Assembly (NCBI RefSeq): GCF_030538755.1 | Contig: NZ_JAUNTJ010000001.1 | Location: 169,845-233,844 of the forward strand | Direction: 5' to 3' | DNA length: 64,000 bases | Source: Paracoccus sp. (in: a-proteobacteria) | GTDB taxonomy: Bacteria > Pseudomonadota > Alphaproteobacteria > Rhodobacterales > Rhodobacteraceae | Part shown: positions 33,253 to 42,483 of the stretch, piece after piece | Numbering within the stretch: the first letter of the stretch is position 1 | Layout of the letters: each line of letters begins with the position of its first letter | Program-made: the position numbers and the translations under genes | The notes under the pieces: model-generated | Seen by the model: the letters and a program-made list of their open reading frames with translations, nothing else | Databases searched by the model: none | What the model was told of the DNA's origin: nothing

Positions 33253-34455
33253 ATGTCCGCCGTTCCTCCGCCCGCCATGGCAGTCCGGGCCACCGTCTGG
33301 CCGGTGCTGATCGCCATAAGTCTGTGCCATATGGTCAATGACGTGATGCAGTCGCTGCTGTCGGCGATCTATCCGCTGCTTCAGGCGGAATTCAGCCTCA
33401 GCTATGGCCAGATCGGGTTTCTGACCTTTGCCTTTCAGGTCACGGCGTCCTTGCTGCAACCCGTGGTCGGCGCCGTCACCGACCGGCACCCGCAGCCGCG
33501 ATCGCTGGCCCTTGGCATGGCATCGACGCTGGCGGGCGTGCTGCTGCTGGCCTTTGCGGGCAGCTATGCCATGCTGCTGGGCGGGGCGATGCTGATCGGG
33601 ATAGGCAGTTCGGTGTTCCACCCCGAAAGCTCGCGCGTGGCGCGGATCGCTTCCGGCGGCAGGTTCGGCACGGCGCAATCGCTGTTTCAACTGGGCGGCA
33701 ATGCCGGGCAGGCGGCGGGGCCGCTGCTGGCGGCCTTTGTCGTCGTGCCGCTGGGCCGCCCGGCGGTGGCGTGGTTCGCGCTGGCGGCGGCGGTGGGGGT
33801 GATCGTGCTGGCCCGCGTCGGCGCATGGGCCGAAGGCCGCCGCCGCGCCGCTGCCGCCGTGGCGCAGCCGCTGCCCGCCGCCGCGCGCCCGGTCATCATC
33901 CGGGCGCTGATCGTGCTGGCGATTCTGGTCTTTACCAAGAATATCTATACCGCCCTGCTCAGCAGCTATTTCACCTTTTTCACCATCGAGAAATTCGGTC
34001 TGGCCCCGCGTGGCGCGCAGATCATGCTGTTTCTGTTCCTTGGCGGCATGGCGGCGGGGGTGATGCTGGGCGGCATCATCGGCGACCGGATCGGCACGCT
34101 GCGGGTGATCTGGTTTTCCATCCTCGGCGTGCTGCCGTTCACCCTGCTGCTGCCGCATGTGGGGCTGGTGCCGACCGGTGCGCTGGCCTTTGTGATCGGG
34201 CTGATCCTTGCCTCGGCCTTTCCGGCGATCATCGTGTTCGCGCAGGAACTGGTGCCGGGGCGCACCGGGATGATTGCCGGGCTGTTCTTTGGCTTTGCCT
34301 TTGGCATGGGCGGAATTTCGGCGGCGGCGCTGGGGCTGCTGGCGGATGCGCGCGGGCTGATCTTTGTGTTCAACATCTGCTCGGCCCTGCCGGTGCTGGG
34401 GCTGCTGACGGTGCTGCTGCCGCGCCCGGCCGATCTGGTGCAGGGGCGCGGATGA
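33253..34455 (+). CDS. MFS efflux transporter, fosmidomycin-resistance (Fsr) type
   Basis: A 400-residue inner-membrane transporter with about 12 helices. The Fsr-like N-terminal part is clear: SLCHMVNDVMQSLLSAIYPL, LSYGQIGFLTFAFQ, the loop GAVTDRHPQPRSLALGM and GIGSSVFHPESSRVAR. CAGGAAATCC precedes the ATG. It overlaps the next gene by ATGA, giving an odd operon partner (a sulfotransferase/glycosyltransferase fusion). The substrate is probably a drug or small polar compound; the divergent GntR-family gene is its likely regulator, by position only. Confidence 0.88.
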   Translation: MSAVPPPAMAVRATVWPVLIAISLCHMVNDVMQSLLSAIYPLLQAEFSLSYGQIGFLTFAFQVTASLLQPVVGAVTDRHPQPRSLALGMASTLAGVLLLAFAGSYAMLLGGAMLIGIGSSVFHPESSRVARIASGGRFGTAQSLFQLGGNAGQAAGPLLAAFVVVPLGRPAVAWFALAAAVGVIVLARVGAWAEGRRRAAAAVAQPLPAAARPVIIRALIVLAILVFTKNIYTALLSSYFTFFTIEKFGLAPRGAQIMLFLFLGGMAAGVMLGGIIGDRIGTLRVIWFSILGVLPFTLLLPHVGLVPTGALAFVIGLILASAFPAIIVFAQELVPGRTGMIAGLFFGFAFGMGGISAAALGLLADARGLIFVFNICSALPVLGLLTVLLPRPADLVQGRG

Positions 34456-36206
34456 CGGCGCGGCCGGTCTTTTTCCACATCGGTCCCGACTGGACGGGCG
34501 AGGAACGGCTGGTGCAGATGTTCCGGCTGAACGGCCATGCCGCCGCCTGCCACGAGGAAGGCCGGCTGGCCGAAGGCATCGCGCATGCCAAGGCGACCGG
34601 CACCGTGCCGCTGCGGCGTTGGGGCGGGGCGCGTCTGTTTGCCGGGCTGCACCGCATCAACCGGCTGGAGCGCCCGCTGATCGAGGGCTGGCGCGCCTTC
34701 CCCTTTATCGCCGCGCAGCGCCCCGAGGCGGCGTTCATCCTGACCACCCGCGACCCCGAGGGCTGGATCGCCGACCGCCTGTCGCGCCGGGGCGGGGCGG
34801 TGGCGCGGGCCTATGCGCATCATCTGAACTGTGCCGTTTCCGACCTGCCCGAGATCTGGCTGAGCGACTGGAACGACCATCTGGCGGCGGTCGATGGTTT
34901 TTTCGCCCCCGGCGATCCGCGCCTGATCCGGCTGGATCTGGATCGCGAAACGCCGCTGGATCTGGCGCGGCATCTGGCGCCGCTGATCGACCTGCCGCGC
35001 CGCCCGCCGCGCCTGCACTGGCACCCGCCACCTGCGGCGCATGATGCCGGCACGCTGCTGGCTCTGCTGGACGAAGACCGCCCGCCGCAGCTGCGCCCCT
35101 CGCCCCCGCCCGGCATCGGTCTGGCCGAGGATATGGCCGCGTTCTGCCTGCGCGGGCTGGCCCCGGATGCCGCTGTCGGGCTGGCGGGCGTGTCGCCGCT
35201 GTTCGCGCAATGGGACGGCGGCGGGCAGGTGACGCGGCTGGATGGCGCGCCCTGGCCCGTGGCGATCGGTCCGCGCGACCGCGACGGCGCGCCGCGCGCC
35301 TTTGCGCAGCCGGGCCACCACAACAAGCTGGAGCGGGTCGAGGGCGTCATCAACCAGATCCTGTCGCTGGGTCGCCGTGACCCGGTGCGTATCGACATGG
35401 AGGACGGCCGCCGTATCGGCAGCGATCAGGGGCGGCCCATCGGTCAGCCGGTGCTGGCCCATAACCGCCGCAGCGGGGCGCGCAACGTGGTGCTGTGGCC
35501 CTTGCCCGGTTTTCACCAGCCGGGCGGCGCGACCTATGCCCGGCCCGATTGCCCCGACCCGATCCCGTGGGACGAAAAGCAGGATCGCGCGGTCTGGCGC
35601 GGCAATATCTCGGGCCGGGTGGAACCGGAACCGGCGGCGGGCCGCCCCGCCGGGCCGACCTCGCATATCCTGCTGGCGCAACTGGCCGCTGCCGATGATA
35701 CCGCGCGGCAGGCGATGCTGGAGGATCTGCACCGCATCCCCCGCTTTGCCTTTGTGCGCCAGCATATCGACAACCCCGATTTCGACATCGGGCTGGTGCT
35801 GGCATGGTCGCTGCGCCAGCACGCCGACGACCCGTTTCTGGCCCCTCTGATCCGGCCTGCCGCCGGGGCGGGCTATTTCAACCGCTTCCGCTATCAGATT
35901 TCGATGGCGGGTTATGACCACCCGACCGGCTTTCTGAACGCGATCAACCGCCAGTCGGTGCTGCTGTCGGAAATGGACGGGTGGGAGGTGCATTATTCCG
36001 GCCGTTTCCGCCCGTGGGAACATTACATCCCCTTGCAGCGCGGCTGTGCCGACGTGCAGTCCAAGCTGGACTGGGCGCGCGCCAACCCCGCCCGCTGCCG
36101 CGAAATGTCTGCCGCCGCGCGGGCCGAGGTGGCGGCGCTGTCGGCCCCTTGGGTGCAGGCGCGGATGATGGCGCTGATCCTCGACGCGCTGGCGGGGCTG
36201 GGCTAG
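34452..36206 (+). CDS. Sulfotransferase-like / GT90 (CAP10-type) glycosyltransferase fusion
   Basis: A 584-residue two-part protein. Residues 1 to ~190 resemble bacterial sulfotransferase-like proteins (FFHIGPDWTGEERLVQMF, then AAFILTTRDPEGWIADRLSR), but the loop that normally reads K-x-G-T-T for PAPS phosphate binding is replaced by WTGEE, so sulfotransfer activity is doubtful. Residues ~300-584 match the GT90/CAP10 family: W382-RGNISGR, FRYQISMAGYD, SVLLSEMDGWEVHYSGRFRP and WEHYIPLQRGCADVQSKLDW. It probably modifies a cell-surface glycan. ATG overlaps the efflux gene stop. Confidence 0.75.
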   Translation: MTARPVFFHIGPDWTGEERLVQMFRLNGHAAACHEEGRLAEGIAHAKATGTVPLRRWGGARLFAGLHRINRLERPLIEGWRAFPFIAAQRPEAAFILTTRDPEGWIADRLSRRGGAVARAYAHHLNCAVSDLPEIWLSDWNDHLAAVDGFFAPGDPRLIRLDLDRETPLDLARHLAPLIDLPRRPPRLHWHPPPAAHDAGTLLALLDEDRPPQLRPSPPPGIGLAEDMAAFCLRGLAPDAAVGLAGVSPLFAQWDGGGQVTRLDGAPWPVAIGPRDRDGAPRAFAQPGHHNKLERVEGVINQILSLGRRDPVRIDMEDGRRIGSDQGRPIGQPVLAHNRRSGARNVVLWPLPGFHQPGGATYARPDCPDPIPWDEKQDRAVWRGNISGRVEPEPAAGRPAGPTSHILLAQLAAADDTARQAMLEDLHRIPRFAFVRQHIDNPDFDIGLVLAWSLRQHADDPFLAPLIRPAAGAGYFNRFRYQISMAGYDHPTGFLNAINRQSVLLSEMDGWEVHYSGRFRPWEHYIPLQRGCADVQSKLDWARANPARCREMSAAARAEVAALSAPWVQARMMALILDALAGLG

Positions 36207-36215
36207 GCTGCGGGC

Positions 36216-36698
36216 ATGACCACGATCACCGCCCGCCCGATCTCTGCCACGGCCTTTGCGCCCTTTGGCGATCTGCTGACCCCGCGCGCCGCGCCCGACC
36301 GGATGATAAACGCCGGTCGCTGCGAACGGCATCACGCGCTGGCCACCGTTCAGCGCGGCGAGGGCGAGGCGATCATCTCGCTGTTTCGCAGCCAGCCGGT
36401 CAGCCTGCCCTATGTCTGCACCCTGCTGGAACGGCACCCGCTGGGCAGTCAGGCGTTCATGCCGCTGCGCCTGTCGGGGCCGTGGCTGTCGGTGGTCGCG
36501 CCCGATCACGATGGCCGCCCCGGCGCGCCGCTGGCCTTTCTGGTGCCTGCCGATATGGGGGTGAACCTGCGCGCGGGCGTCTGGCACGGGGTGCTGACGC
36601 CGCTGGATCACCCGGCGGATTTTCTGGTCATCGACCGCGACGGCCCCGGCCTCAACCTTCAGGAAGTGGCGATCCCCCCCGTCACCATCACCGCATGA
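36216..36698 (+). CDS. allA: Ureidoglycolate lyase AllA
   Basis: Cleaves ureidoglycolate to glyoxylate and urea in allantoin/purine breakdown. The 160-residue cupin-like protein has FAPFGDLL near the N-terminus, MINAGRCERHHALA, LLERHPLGSQAFMPL, FLVPADMGVNLRAGVWHGVL and VIDRDGPGLNLQEV, matching the family. No other purine genes are adjacent; it sits between the GT90 fusion and rnhB and overlaps the rnhB start. Confidence 0.9.
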   Translation: MTTITARPISATAFAPFGDLLTPRAAPDRMINAGRCERHHALATVQRGEGEAIISLFRSQPVSLPYVCTLLERHPLGSQAFMPLRLSGPWLSVVAPDHDGRPGAPLAFLVPADMGVNLRAGVWHGVLTPLDHPADFLVIDRDGPGLNLQEVAIPPVTITA

Positions 36699-37312
36699 GC
36701 CTGCCCGATTTCACCCATGAAGCCGCCGCCATCGCCGCAGGCCACAGCCGTATCGCCGGGGTGGATGAGGTCGGGCGCGGCCCTTTGGCCGGGCCGGTCA
36801 CGGCGGCGGCGGTGGTGCTGGACCCGGCGAATATTCCGCCCGGCCTGAACGATTCAAAACGGCTGACGGCGGCGCGGCGGCAGGCGCTGGCCGACTGGCT
36901 GCTGGCGAATGCCGATTGCGCCGTTGCCCATGCCGATGTGGCCGAAATCGACGCGCTGAACATCCTGAATGCCGCGCATCTGGCGATGAGCCGCGCGCTG
37001 GCCGGGCTGCGCACACCGCCTGATTTCGCGCTGATCGACGGCAATCGCCTGCCGCGCGACCTGAGCTGCCCGGCGCAGGCGGTGGTCAAGGGCGATGCCC
37101 GCTGCCTGTCGATCGCGGCGGCCTCGATTCTGGCCAAGGTGGTGCGCGACCGGATCATGGTGGATTTGGCGCAACAGCATCCCGGCTATGGCTGGGATGT
37201 GAACGCCGGATACCCGACGCCCGCGCATAAAAAGGCGCTGCTGGATCTGGGCGTGACCCCACACCATAGGCGGTCATTCAAACCTATCCACAACATCTTG
37301 TGGCAAGGGTAA
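36695..37312 (+). CDS. rnhB: Ribonuclease HII
   Basis: Removes ribonucleotides and RNA from RNA-DNA hybrids. The 205-residue protein has the catalytic motif GVDEVGRGPLAGPV (D24, E25), LNDSKRLTAARR, FALIDGNRLP and KGDARCLSIAAASILAKVVR, then GYPTPAHKKAL. ATG overlaps the allA stop. It lies just before ccrM, an arrangement common in alphaproteobacteria. Its last codons include a near-match DnaA box (CTATCCACA). Confidence 0.95.
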   Translation: MSLPDFTHEAAAIAAGHSRIAGVDEVGRGPLAGPVTAAAVVLDPANIPPGLNDSKRLTAARRQALADWLLANADCAVAHADVAEIDALNILNAAHLAMSRALAGLRTPPDFALIDGNRLPRDLSCPAQAVVKGDARCLSIAAASILAKVVRDRIMVDLAQQHPGYGWDVNAGYPTPAHKKALLDLGVTPHHRRSFKPIHNILWQG

Positions 37313-37325
37313 ATATCAACCTGTT

Positions 37326-37377
37326 GATTCAAAAAAGAAATTGACGGCGAATCGTCTGCGACTCATAGTTATCCACA
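37326..37377 (+). promoter_or_regulatory. ccrM promoter with three GANTC sites and a DnaA box
   Basis: GANTC sites lie at 37326-37330 (GATTC), 37349-37353 (GAATC) and 37360-37364 (GACTC). A promoter TTGACG (37341-37346), 17 bp, CATAGT (37364-37369) has the second site in its spacer and the third touching the -10 box. TTATCCACA, an exact DnaA box, follows at 37369-37377. This fits methylation- and replication-linked control of ccrM as known for GcrA/CcrM and DnaA in related bacteria. Confidence 0.7.
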
Positions 37378-37407
37378 GGCAGGCTGGCGCAAGACCGGCG
37401 TGGATAA

Positions 37408-38550
<1,143 letters not shown>

Positions 38551-38604
38551 TATTGGTTTCGCCAGAGTTCCGGCACCGCTAGCCGTGCGGCCGGAACCAA
38601 CTTG

Positions 38605-38639
38605 CCCCGCCATGCCTGTGCGCATGGCGGGGTATTTTT
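38605..38639 (+). terminator. Rho-independent terminator after ccrM
   Basis: Arms CCCCGCCATG and CATGGCGGGG are perfect complements around an 8-nt loop and are followed by TATTTTTCTT. The convergent hxlR gene stops just beyond it. Confidence 0.9.
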
Positions 38640-38646
38640 CTTCGGC

Positions 38647-39042
38647 TCAACCGTCCTGCGCCGCCGGATTGTTCTGGTGATCCTGAATGCGCGGCAGGCT
38701 GGTTTCGATCCAGTCGGCCAATGCGCGCAGCTTGTCCGCGCCTTCGGTCCCCAGCGGGGTCAGGCTGTATTCGACATGCGGCGGCACCACCGGCAGGGCC
38801 TGGCGGCGCACCATGCCATCCTGTTCCAGCCCTTGCAGCGTCTGCGCCAGCATCCGTTCGCTGACCCCGCCGATCATCCGGCGCAGTTCGGAAAACCGCA
38901 GCACCCGCCCCTGCAACGCGATCAGCACCAGCACGCCCCAGCGGCTGGTCATGTGTTTCAGCACCCCGCGCGAGGGGCAGTTGGCGGCCATCAGATCGCC
39001 GCGCGCGATCTGCTCTGACAGGGGGGATGAAACTTTTTTCAT
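38647..39042 (-). CDS. HxlR-family transcriptional regulator
   Basis: A 131-residue winged-helix protein: HMTSRWGVLVLIALQGRVLR, FSELRRMIGGVSERMLAQTL, QGLEQDGMVRRQALP and VEYSLTPLG are the HxlR/MarR-like landmarks. A single cysteine near the N-terminus (C22, in ANCPSRG) matches the redox-sensing cysteine of QorR/YodB-type members. Divergent from an NmrA-like quinone reductase gene, which is the usual target pairing for this subfamily. Confidence 0.9.
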   Translation of the reverse strand: MKKVSSPLSEQIARGDLMAANCPSRGVLKHMTSRWGVLVLIALQGRVLRFSELRRMIGGVSERMLAQTLQGLEQDGMVRRQALPVVPPHVEYSLTPLGTEGADKLRALADWIETSLPRIQDHQNNPAAQDG

Positions 39043-39077
39043 ACTTACATTTTTGTGCGTTCTTACTTTTGGTAAGT
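39043..39077. promoter_or_regulatory. HxlR operator candidates between hxlR and the reductase gene
   Basis: ACTTAC (39043-39048) and GTAAGT (39072-39077) form a 6-bp inverted pair. Inside it CTTAC-TTTTG-GTAAG (39062-39076) forms a tighter one. The block overlaps the hxlR start region and lies ~55 bp before the reductase start, as expected for autoregulation plus control of the neighbour. Confidence 0.55.
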
Positions 39078-39132
39078 GTATGCGTTATCTGCTGTCGCAA
39101 GTCAAACACAGATCAAGGAAACGGAGATTACC

Positions 39133-39978
39133 ATGACCATCGCCATCACCGCCGCAACGGGGCAACTGGGACAGCTTGTCGTCGAAGATCTGCGCCGGCG
39201 TGCGCCGGATGCCGACATCATCGCGCTGGTGCGTTCGCCCGAAAAGGCCGCAGGTCTGGGCGTGCCGGTGCGCGCTGCCGATTATACGCGCCCCGAAACG
39301 CTTGGCGCCGCGCTGCAAGGTGTCGATACGCTGCTGCTGATTTCCTCGAACGAGATCGGTCAGCGCGCCGTGCAGCATCGCAATGTGATCGCCGCCGCCA
39401 AGGCCGCAGGGGTGGGGCGGATCATCTATACCTCGCTGCTGCACGCGGATACGTCGATCCTCGATCTGGCTGGTGAACACCGCGAGACCGAGGCAGAGCT
39501 GCGCGATTCGGGGATTGCCTTCACCATTTTGCGCAACGGCTGGTATAGCGAAAACTACACCGACTCGATCCCGGCGGCGCTGGCGAATGGCGCCTTTGCG
39601 GGCAGTGCGGGCAAAGGGCGCATCTCGTCGGTGCCGCGCCGCGATCTGGCCGAGGCGGCGGCGGTCGTGCTGACCACGCCGGGGCATGAAGGCAAGATCT
39701 ACGAACTGGCCGCCGACGCGCCCTATACGCTGACCGATCTGGCGGCCGAGATCTCGCGCCAGACCGGCCGCGACATCCCCTATGCCGATCTGCCGCAGGC
39801 CGATTATGCCGCTGCGCTGGTGGGTGCCGGCCTGCCCGAAGGGCTGGCGCAGGCGATTGCCGGCTGGGATGCCGCCGCCGCGCAGGACGCGCTGTTCGAC
39901 GACAGCCGCCAGCTTGCGGCGCTGATCGGGCGGCCGACGACCCCGCTGGCGGATGCGGTGCGGGCGGCGCTGGCCTGA
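39133..39978 (+). CDS. NmrA-like NAD(P)H:quinone oxidoreductase (QOR2/YtfG type)
   Basis: A 281-residue Rossmann protein starting IAITAATGQLGQLVVEDL, with LVRSPEKAAGLGVPVRAADY, LISSNEIGQRAVQHRNVI, IAYTSLLHAD-like IIYTSLLHADTSILDLAGEH, and FTILRNGWYSENYTDSIPAA. This matches QOR2-type enzymes that reduce quinones with NADPH. ATG at 39133 has ACGGAG upstream. Divergent from the HxlR gene, which probably derepresses it on exposure to electrophiles or quinones. Confidence 0.87.
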   Translation: MTIAITAATGQLGQLVVEDLRRRAPDADIIALVRSPEKAAGLGVPVRAADYTRPETLGAALQGVDTLLLISSNEIGQRAVQHRNVIAAAKAAGVGRIIYTSLLHADTSILDLAGEHRETEAELRDSGIAFTILRNGWYSENYTDSIPAALANGAFAGSAGKGRISSVPRRDLAEAAAVVLTTPGHEGKIYELAADAPYTLTDLAAEISRQTGRDIPYADLPQADYAAALVGAGLPEGLAQAIAGWDAAAAQDALFDDSRQLAALIGRPTTPLADAVRAALA

Positions 39979-40094
39979 TGTAACGGCAGCGAGGGCGGGG
40001 TATTTTGCGCCCCGCCCCGACCATAAAGCCAGTTTCCCCCGACGCGCCTTGCCTGCCACCCTTTAACGATTCGTTAACAGGTGGCAGGGCTGCC

Positions 40095-40247
40095 GTGAAA
40101 TATCTGTTTGTTCTGCTGACGGCGTTGATGTCGCTGTCCTTTGCCGCCTCTGATGCCTTTGCGCATGGGGGCGGCTGCCGCAAATCCTCGCCTCCGGGGC
40201 AGTGCTGCCATATGGATAACAGCCGCGGCGTGGTTCACTGTCATTAA
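40095..40247 (+). CDS. Small exported Cys/His-rich protein (YHYH-like)
   Basis: A 50-residue protein beginning GTG with a clear Sec signal (YLFVLLTALMSLSFAASDAFA). The mature part is only ~25 residues and contains HGGGC, QCCHMDNSRG and the terminal VVHCH. The GCH...YHCH pattern of YHYH-domain proteins is recognisable in short form. Four cysteines and four histidines suggest metal binding in the periplasm, but this is inference. It ends four bases inside the convergent alkB-like gene. Confidence 0.6.
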   Translation: MKYLFVLLTALMSLSFAASDAFAHGGGCRKSSPPGQCCHMDNSRGVVHCH

Positions 40248-41359
40248 CTGCCGCGCGGTTGTGGCAGGGTGCCCCGGTTATACGGTGTCCAGTCCGCTAT
40301 ATCGGGATAGAACTGCCGCCGCCACGCCCGCACGCGCGGGTTCATCCGCCGCCGCCACAGGGGCGGGATCATCGCCAGAAAGGTCATCGCCGGATAGCCC
40401 ATCGGCAGGGCGGGGGCCTGATCGGAGGTGTAGGTCTGCAACAGCGGATAGCGGCGGTCGGGGCGGAAGTGGTGATCCGAGTGGCGTTGCAGGTTAATCA
40501 GCAGCCAGTTCGAGGCGCGATGATCGGCGTTCCATGAATGATGCGGGCGCACGGGTTCGTAACGCCCCTCGCCCAGATGGCGGCGGGTCAGGCCATAGTG
40601 TTCGACGTAATTGGTCAGCTCCAACTGCCAGATGGCGATGAAGGCCTGCCAGATGAACAGCGCCGCCCCCAGCCAGCCGCCGATCGCAGCGGCCAGCGCG
40701 ATCATCGCCGCTTGCAGCAGGGCATAGCGCCAGAAGGGGTTGCGCCGGTCCCATGGGCTGCGCCCGGCACGGGCCTGCCGCGCCGCCTCGGCCCGCAAGG
40801 CGCTGCGCGGCCCGGTGGTCAGCACACGCCAGAAAAAGCGGTGAAACCCCTCGTTATAGCGGGCGCTGACGGCATCGCGCGGGGTGCCGACCCATGAATG
40901 ATGCACCAGCAGATGCTCGGTGCGGAAATGGCTGTAAAGCGTCGAGGCCAGCAGCAGGTCGCCCAAGGCCCGTTCCCATGCTGGTTTCTGATGCAGCAAT
41001 TCATGGGCATAGACCATGCCGATGGTGCCGGACAGAACGCCGATGCCAAAGAACAGCCCGGTCAGTTCCCAGCCGCTCAGCCGCCCGCTGGCGGCCACGG
41101 CGATACCGGCAAAGATCACCGCGACTTGCAGCGGCGCCCAGATCACGGTGATGGCGCGGTGCCAGAACAGCGCGGCTTCGGGCGTGTCGGGGTCGGGATT
41201 GTCGCGGTTTTGGCCCAGCAGCAGGTCCAGCCCCGTGACCAGATACCAACTGTAAAGCGGCAGGCAGGCCCACCACCAGCCGCCGCGCCACATGGCCCAG
41301 GCGGCCAGGGGCACCAGCAGCAGCGACATCCAGAAGGGCAGGGCGGCGGGGGTTTTCAT
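40244..41359 (-). CDS. alkB: Alkane 1-monooxygenase (AlkB family)
   Basis: A non-heme di-iron membrane hydroxylase of 371 residues with about six hydrophobic helices. The histidine boxes are HELLH, HLLVHH and HSDHH, and the family signature NYVEHYGL is present. These fit AlkB, which oxidises medium-chain alkanes to alcohols using electrons from rubredoxin. No rubredoxin or rubredoxin reductase gene is seen nearby, so the electron donor lies elsewhere. It follows mutY on the same strand by 9 bp. Confidence 0.9.
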   Translation of the reverse strand: MKTPAALPFWMSLLLVPLAAWAMWRGGWWWACLPLYSWYLVTGLDLLLGQNRDNPDPDTPEAALFWHRAITVIWAPLQVAVIFAGIAVAASGRLSGWELTGLFFGIGVLSGTIGMVYAHELLHQKPAWERALGDLLLASTLYSHFRTEHLLVHHSWVGTPRDAVSARYNEGFHRFFWRVLTTGPRSALRAEAARQARAGRSPWDRRNPFWRYALLQAAMIALAAAIGGWLGAALFIWQAFIAIWQLELTNYVEHYGLTRRHLGEGRYEPVRPHHSWNADHRASNWLLINLQRHSDHHFRPDRRYPLLQTYTSDQAPALPMGYPAMTFLAMIPPLWRRRMNPRVRAWRRQFYPDIADWTPYNRGTLPQPRGS

Positions 41360-41368
41360 GTGTGCAGC

Positions 41369-42397
41369 CTAGCCCTTTGCATCCGGCTGTGCCAGCACCC
41401 AGACCTTGCGCATCAGGCCGGGCAAGGCGCCTGCGTCGAAATCACGCAAGGGGATCAGCCCGCCCCGTTCGGGCGGGCCGGTCAGGGTGCCGCGCATCAC
41501 TGTCAGGTTCAGGGTGAAATGGGTGAACACATGCCGCACCTCGCCGATCTTGCGCCAGCCCGCGACGGCGGGGGGCGGCAGGTCCGACCCGTCCCAGCCG
41601 GTCGAGGGGAAGGCCAGCACGCCCCCCAGCAAGCCGCGTTCGGGCCGGGTTTCGGTCAGCACCGCATCGCGCGTCAGCCCGACCCAGACGGTGCCGCTGC
41701 GCTGCGGCTTGGGCGCTTTGGGTGTGCGGCGGGGCAGATCGGCGGCGATGCCCGCCACCCGCGCGGCGCAATGGTGGATCAGCGGGCAGATGCCGCAGGC
41801 GGGGTTGCGCGGGGTGCAGATCGTCGCGCCCAGATCCATCATCGCCTGCGCATAATCGCCGGGGCGCAGCGCCGGGGTCAGGATGGCGGCCAGATCGCGC
41901 AGCTTGGCCTTGGCGGCAGGCAGGGGCGTTTCCACCGCGAACAGCCGCGCCACAACCCGTTCGACATTGCCATCGACCACGGTTTCCGGCTGCTCAAAGG
42001 CAATCGCCGCGATGGCCGCTGCCGTATAGGGACCAATGCCGGGCAGGGCGCGCAGGCCATCGGCGCTGTCGGGAAAGCGCCCCCCCGCCGCCGCAACCGC
42101 CCGCGCGCAGGCGATCAGGTTGCGGGCGCGGGCGTAATAGCCAAGCCCGGCCCATTCGGCCATCACCGCCGCATCCGGGGCCGCCGCCAGATCGTGAACG
42201 GTCGGCCAAAGCGTTGTAAAGCGCAGGAAATAACCCTTTACCGCCGCCACGGTGGTTTGCTGCAACATCACCTCGGACAGCCAGACGCGATACGGATCGG
42301 CCCGCCCGCCGCCCGGTGGCACGCGCCACGGCAGCACGCGGGCGTGGCGGTCATACCAGCCCAGCAAAGCGGTCGCGATCACCGCTGCGTCACGCAT
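41369..42397 (-). CDS. mutY: A/G-specific adenine glycosylase MutY
   Basis: Removes adenine mispaired with 8-oxoguanine. The 342-residue protein has SEVMLQQTTVAAV, the HhH motif LPGIGPYTAAAIAAIA, the catalytic Asp in VVDGNVERVVARL, and four cysteines of the 4Fe-4S cluster (CTPRNPACGICPLIHHC). A NUDIX-like C-terminal domain (GLLGGVLAFPSTGW, VRHVFTHFTLNL) recognises oxoG. Divergent from the DUF721 gene. Confidence 0.95.
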   Translation of the reverse strand: MRDAAVIATALLGWYDRHARVLPWRVPPGGGRADPYRVWLSEVMLQQTTVAAVKGYFLRFTTLWPTVHDLAAAPDAAVMAEWAGLGYYARARNLIACARAVAAAGGRFPDSADGLRALPGIGPYTAAAIAAIAFEQPETVVDGNVERVVARLFAVETPLPAAKAKLRDLAAILTPALRPGDYAQAMMDLGATICTPRNPACGICPLIHHCAARVAGIAADLPRRTPKAPKPQRSGTVWVGLTRDAVLTETRPERGLLGGVLAFPSTGWDGSDLPPPAVAGWRKIGEVRHVFTHFTLNLTVMRGTLTGPPERGGLIPLRDFDAGALPGLMRKVWVLAQPDAKG

Positions 42398-42483
42398 AAT
42401 TCAGCCATGTTGCGCCTGCTTGCACTTTCATCCTGCCGTCTGCGCTTTTAATGAAAAGACATTGCTTAACCCTTAAGGCACCC

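Noticed and set aside
33966-36611. An 881-codon minus-strand frame over the efflux and GT90 genes
   Set aside because: Antisense to two clear genes, low-complexity arginine/glutamine-rich translation, no start signals.
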